Shown here in pieces: positions 61,960-64,000 of a stretch of 64,000 nt of DNA (positions are counted from its first letter, which is position 1; each line of letters opens with the position of its first letter). The position numbers and the translations under genes are program-made. The DNA comes from Verrucomicrobiales bacterium. Its GTDB lineage: Bacteria > Verrucomicrobiota > Verrucomicrobiia > Verrucomicrobiales > DEV007. The notes beneath the pieces were generated by a model. That model was not told the origin of the DNA. It saw nothing but the letters and a program-made list of their open reading frames with translations, and ran no database searches. The stretch is taken from contig JARGPH010000006.1 of the NCBI GenBank assembly GCA_029213065.1, positions 111,898-175,897 of the forward strand, given 5' to 3'.

Positions 61960-63891
61960 ATGAAGATACTGACCCGGATTTTTCTGCTCGTGTCCGCGTT
62001 GCTGGTTACCGGCAGCCTCGTCGACGCGCAAGTGTACACTCCGCCCGCAGGTGGCGGCGGTGGTAGCGGCGGCGGCGCCCCGCAGTCGAATAACACGACG
62101 ATAGTTAATCAGAGTCAGCCGCAGGGGAACCAGCAGATGGCGGGTAATGACATGCCTTACTTTGATCCGACTACCGATGTATTTGCGTTCGACGGGAAGA
62201 GTTTCAATGTGAATGACAACCGCGTCTTCCGGGCTCGTTTTGAGAAATACCTCAATGCCGAGGCGGCTACTTCCGAACAGGATGTTGCCTACCGCGATTC
62301 GATTCGTGATATCCTCGACACACTTTCCCCTCACAATCGCGACGGACAGAAGTTTCCCCGTGCGGTTGCGATGCTGCAGAGAACGGCCGCCTTTCCTCAG
62401 GATGCCCGTCTCTGTGAGTCCCTCGCCAATGCGGTCTATCGTGTTTACCTGGCACAGCGTTCAGTGGGCCAGTTGAAGGAACTCAATTCCCAGCTTGAGC
62501 AGCAGCGCCGGCGTCTTGACTGGAATTTCGACACCTGGGGAAAAGGCAATGCGGGAAACAAGGAGCGCAAATTGAGTGATGATCCCAACGGTGAAAGTCA
62601 GGCGGTGGAGGATCCTGCGAACGCGGGACATATTCAACGCTACATTCAGCGAATCGCCGAGGTGGAGGCGACAAGGGTGGCGAATAAAGCGAAGATGGAG
62701 CTTTCCGAGGTCGAGGCAAAGCTGGAGTTTCAGGCGCTTATCGTGCAGTTCTTTATGCAGCGTCGCTTCGAACACGTCGTGATGGGAGCCCGGTTCTACA
62801 CGGAATTTTTTAAAGACGGAGCGGGACGCCTGCAATTCGAAGAAGGATCCGAGGTCGAACAGTCTTTCAGTAAAACGATCGGTTTCAACCCCACGATTAC
62901 AACTCTCGACGCATTCGCCAACGAGGCGATTCGGGACACGAACCAGTCGGTGGAATCGTTTCAGTTCCTTCTTGATTCTAAAGAGGTCGACGGAGCGATG
63001 CGCCAGTTGCAGCAGGCCTTCGTGACCGGTGAGCACTTGCCTGCGGTGCAGAGTGTTCCGAGAGAGCGCAAGCGTGAGGTGCTTGGCTACGCGCAGAATG
63101 CGTTTCAGCTGATCAACGCGATCGAGGTGAAGGATTACACTCTCGCTGAAGAGCTGGTCAATGAAATGAAAACGCAGGCGGGCGACTTTGATTATTCCAA
63201 ACCCACCGCTGCGATCGGGACCGCCCGCCTCACCAGCAACATGAGGATTCGTGCGGCCAAGAACGCTGCGCTTCAGGGCGATGAGGAAAAATACGAGGAG
63301 AACATTCAGGCTGCAGCCATGATCTGGCCGACAAACCCGCTCCTCGCGGAACAGTTTAATCTCATCGCTGATTCGGCGGATGTGCAGCAGCAGGCCAAGC
63401 TTGAGTTTGACCGGCTTCTGGGAACGCGCAGCTATCGTCAGATTTTTGATAACAAAGCGCGCTTCATCGCCGCGACGGTGGATGACACGGATCGTCAGGA
63501 GGCTCTCAATCAGATTGTGGGCAACATTCAGGAAATCGAGACGGTTCTCAAGCAGGCTGAAACTTTGAAGAAAGCGGGGAACGACTACGCCGCCTGGGAA
63601 ATCGTTGAGCATACCTTTCAGAAATTCCCTGACGATGTCGATTTGAGTGCGAAGCGGTCGGATCTCGCGACGGACGTGGCCACTTTCGTGAAGGCGTTGA
63701 AAAATGCCGAAAATCAGGAGGCGCGGAATCAACACGGATCCAGTCTGGCCTGGTTCCTCACGGCCCGACAGATCTACCCTCAGAGCGAATTTGCCGGAGA
63801 CGGGATTCAACGCTTGATCGATCATATTCTCCCGGAAGAGGGAACCGGCACTGCGCCGGAGGTCGGCGGAACCGAGACCTCTTCTCTATAG
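61960..63891 (+). CDS. Large exported protein of unknown function, TPR-like helical
   Basis: 643 residues. A signal peptide (MKILTRIFLLVSALLVTGSLVDAQ) and a Gly-rich linker (PAGGGGGSGGGAP) precede a helical protein with coiled coils (ELNSQLEQQRRRLDW; ATRVANKAKMELSEVEAKLEF) and TPR-like helix pairs (AALQGDEEKYEENIQAAAMIWPTNPLLAEQFN; AGNDYAAWEIVEHTFQKFPDDVDL). I do not recognise the family; it may be specific to the phylum. Cotranscribed with the small OB-like membrane protein. No catalytic motif seen. Downstream to 64000 no gene, only a small hairpin (ggcga/tcgcc at 63907-63922). Confidence 0.65.
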   Translation: MKILTRIFLLVSALLVTGSLVDAQVYTPPAGGGGGSGGGAPQSNNTTIVNQSQPQGNQQMAGNDMPYFDPTTDVFAFDGKSFNVNDNRVFRARFEKYLNAEAATSEQDVAYRDSIRDILDTLSPHNRDGQKFPRAVAMLQRTAAFPQDARLCESLANAVYRVYLAQRSVGQLKELNSQLEQQRRRLDWNFDTWGKGNAGNKERKLSDDPNGESQAVEDPANAGHIQRYIQRIAEVEATRVANKAKMELSEVEAKLEFQALIVQFFMQRRFEHVVMGARFYTEFFKDGAGRLQFEEGSEVEQSFSKTIGFNPTITTLDAFANEAIRDTNQSVESFQFLLDSKEVDGAMRQLQQAFVTGEHLPAVQSVPRERKREVLGYAQNAFQLINAIEVKDYTLAEELVNEMKTQAGDFDYSKPTAAIGTARLTSNMRIRAAKNAALQGDEEKYEENIQAAAMIWPTNPLLAEQFNLIADSADVQQQAKLEFDRLLGTRSYRQIFDNKARFIAATVDDTDRQEALNQIVGNIQEIETVLKQAETLKKAGNDYAAWEIVEHTFQKFPDDVDLSAKRSDLATDVATFVKALKNAENQEARNQHGSSLAWFLTARQIYPQSEFAGDGIQRLIDHILPEEGTGTAPEVGGTETSSL

Positions 63892-64000
63892 AGAGAGACG
63901 GGAGACGGCGATTGCAGTCGCCTCCGGGCTGAGGGTTCCGGTTTATCCGATCACGGGAGGTTGCTCCCTGATTCGAATACTCTGATCCTTAAAGAGTGAA

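Noticed and set aside
62461..63825. 454-codon minus-strand open frame opposite the exported 643-residue protein
   Set aside because: The sense frame has a signal peptide and a clean start after the upstream gene. The antisense frame has neither.

Overview
The window looks like chromosomal DNA of a Verrucomicrobiota bacterium, probably Verrucomicrobiales. This is inferred from gene content, not a database hit. The clues are two pairs of a Tat-exported DUF1501 protein with a haem-binding DUF1549/DUF1553 protein, a formylglycine sulfatase, a DUF1080 lipoprotein, LL-diaminopimelate aminotransferase (the lysine/peptidoglycan route of the Chlamydiae/Verrucomicrobia/Planctomycetes group), a PL10-type pectate lyase, an RRM/RGG RNA-binding protein and a Gld-like ABC exporter with a DUF4340 protein. 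GC is moderately high by eye. I see no transposase, integrase, phage gene, rRNA or CRISPR array.

Layout. 1-221 is a repeat-rich border. 222-4269 is sulfite reduction (cysI-cysJ) with a divergent Rrf2 regulator. 4343-5912 is a two-gene nucleotidyltransferase/winged-helix module behind a 21-bp palindrome, the best candidate for an accessory or defence locus. 5994-8151 holds a membrane protein related to YugP peptidases but lacking the zinc-binding HExxH, a DUF892 protein and a DUF1080 lipoprotein. 8316-10384 is a pair of oligopeptide-type ABC ATPases led by an IF-1-like small protein. 10456-13246 has a 3D-domain lipoprotein, a secreted protein, dapL and a small unknown. 13401-16989 has detached nuoB-nuoC, a PGPGW membrane protein, a class V aminotransferase and trpF. 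17140-21198 has an RlhA-like U32 protein, an ITPase and exonuclease III. 21407-26630 is a four-gene GldA/GldF/GldG/DUF4340 operon.

26883-30855 has two xylose-isomerase-like TIM-barrel proteins, a fatty-acid desaturase and the RRM protein. 31078-35031 and 43218-47090 are the two DUF1501/DUF1549 pairs. Between them lie an OmpA-like protein, a HIT protein, a sulfatase, an esterase and a two-component system whose sensor appears to be built of OB-fold-like repeats. 47244-54716 has an App1-type phosphatase, an Ada-like methyltransferase, a soluble CAP-domain histidine kinase, a P1B-4 metal ATPase facing a His-rich secreted protein, and a photolyase-family protein without the usual Fe-S cysteines. 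tRNA-Ser(UGA) lies at 54928-55012. 55142-63891 has an SDR, envelope proteins, a PQQ-propeller/pectate-lyase pair and two unknown exported proteins.

The genes suggest a free-living, sulfate-assimilating heterotroph that degrades sulfated and pectic polysaccharides. Several intergenic regions carry short dispersed repeats of at least four families.
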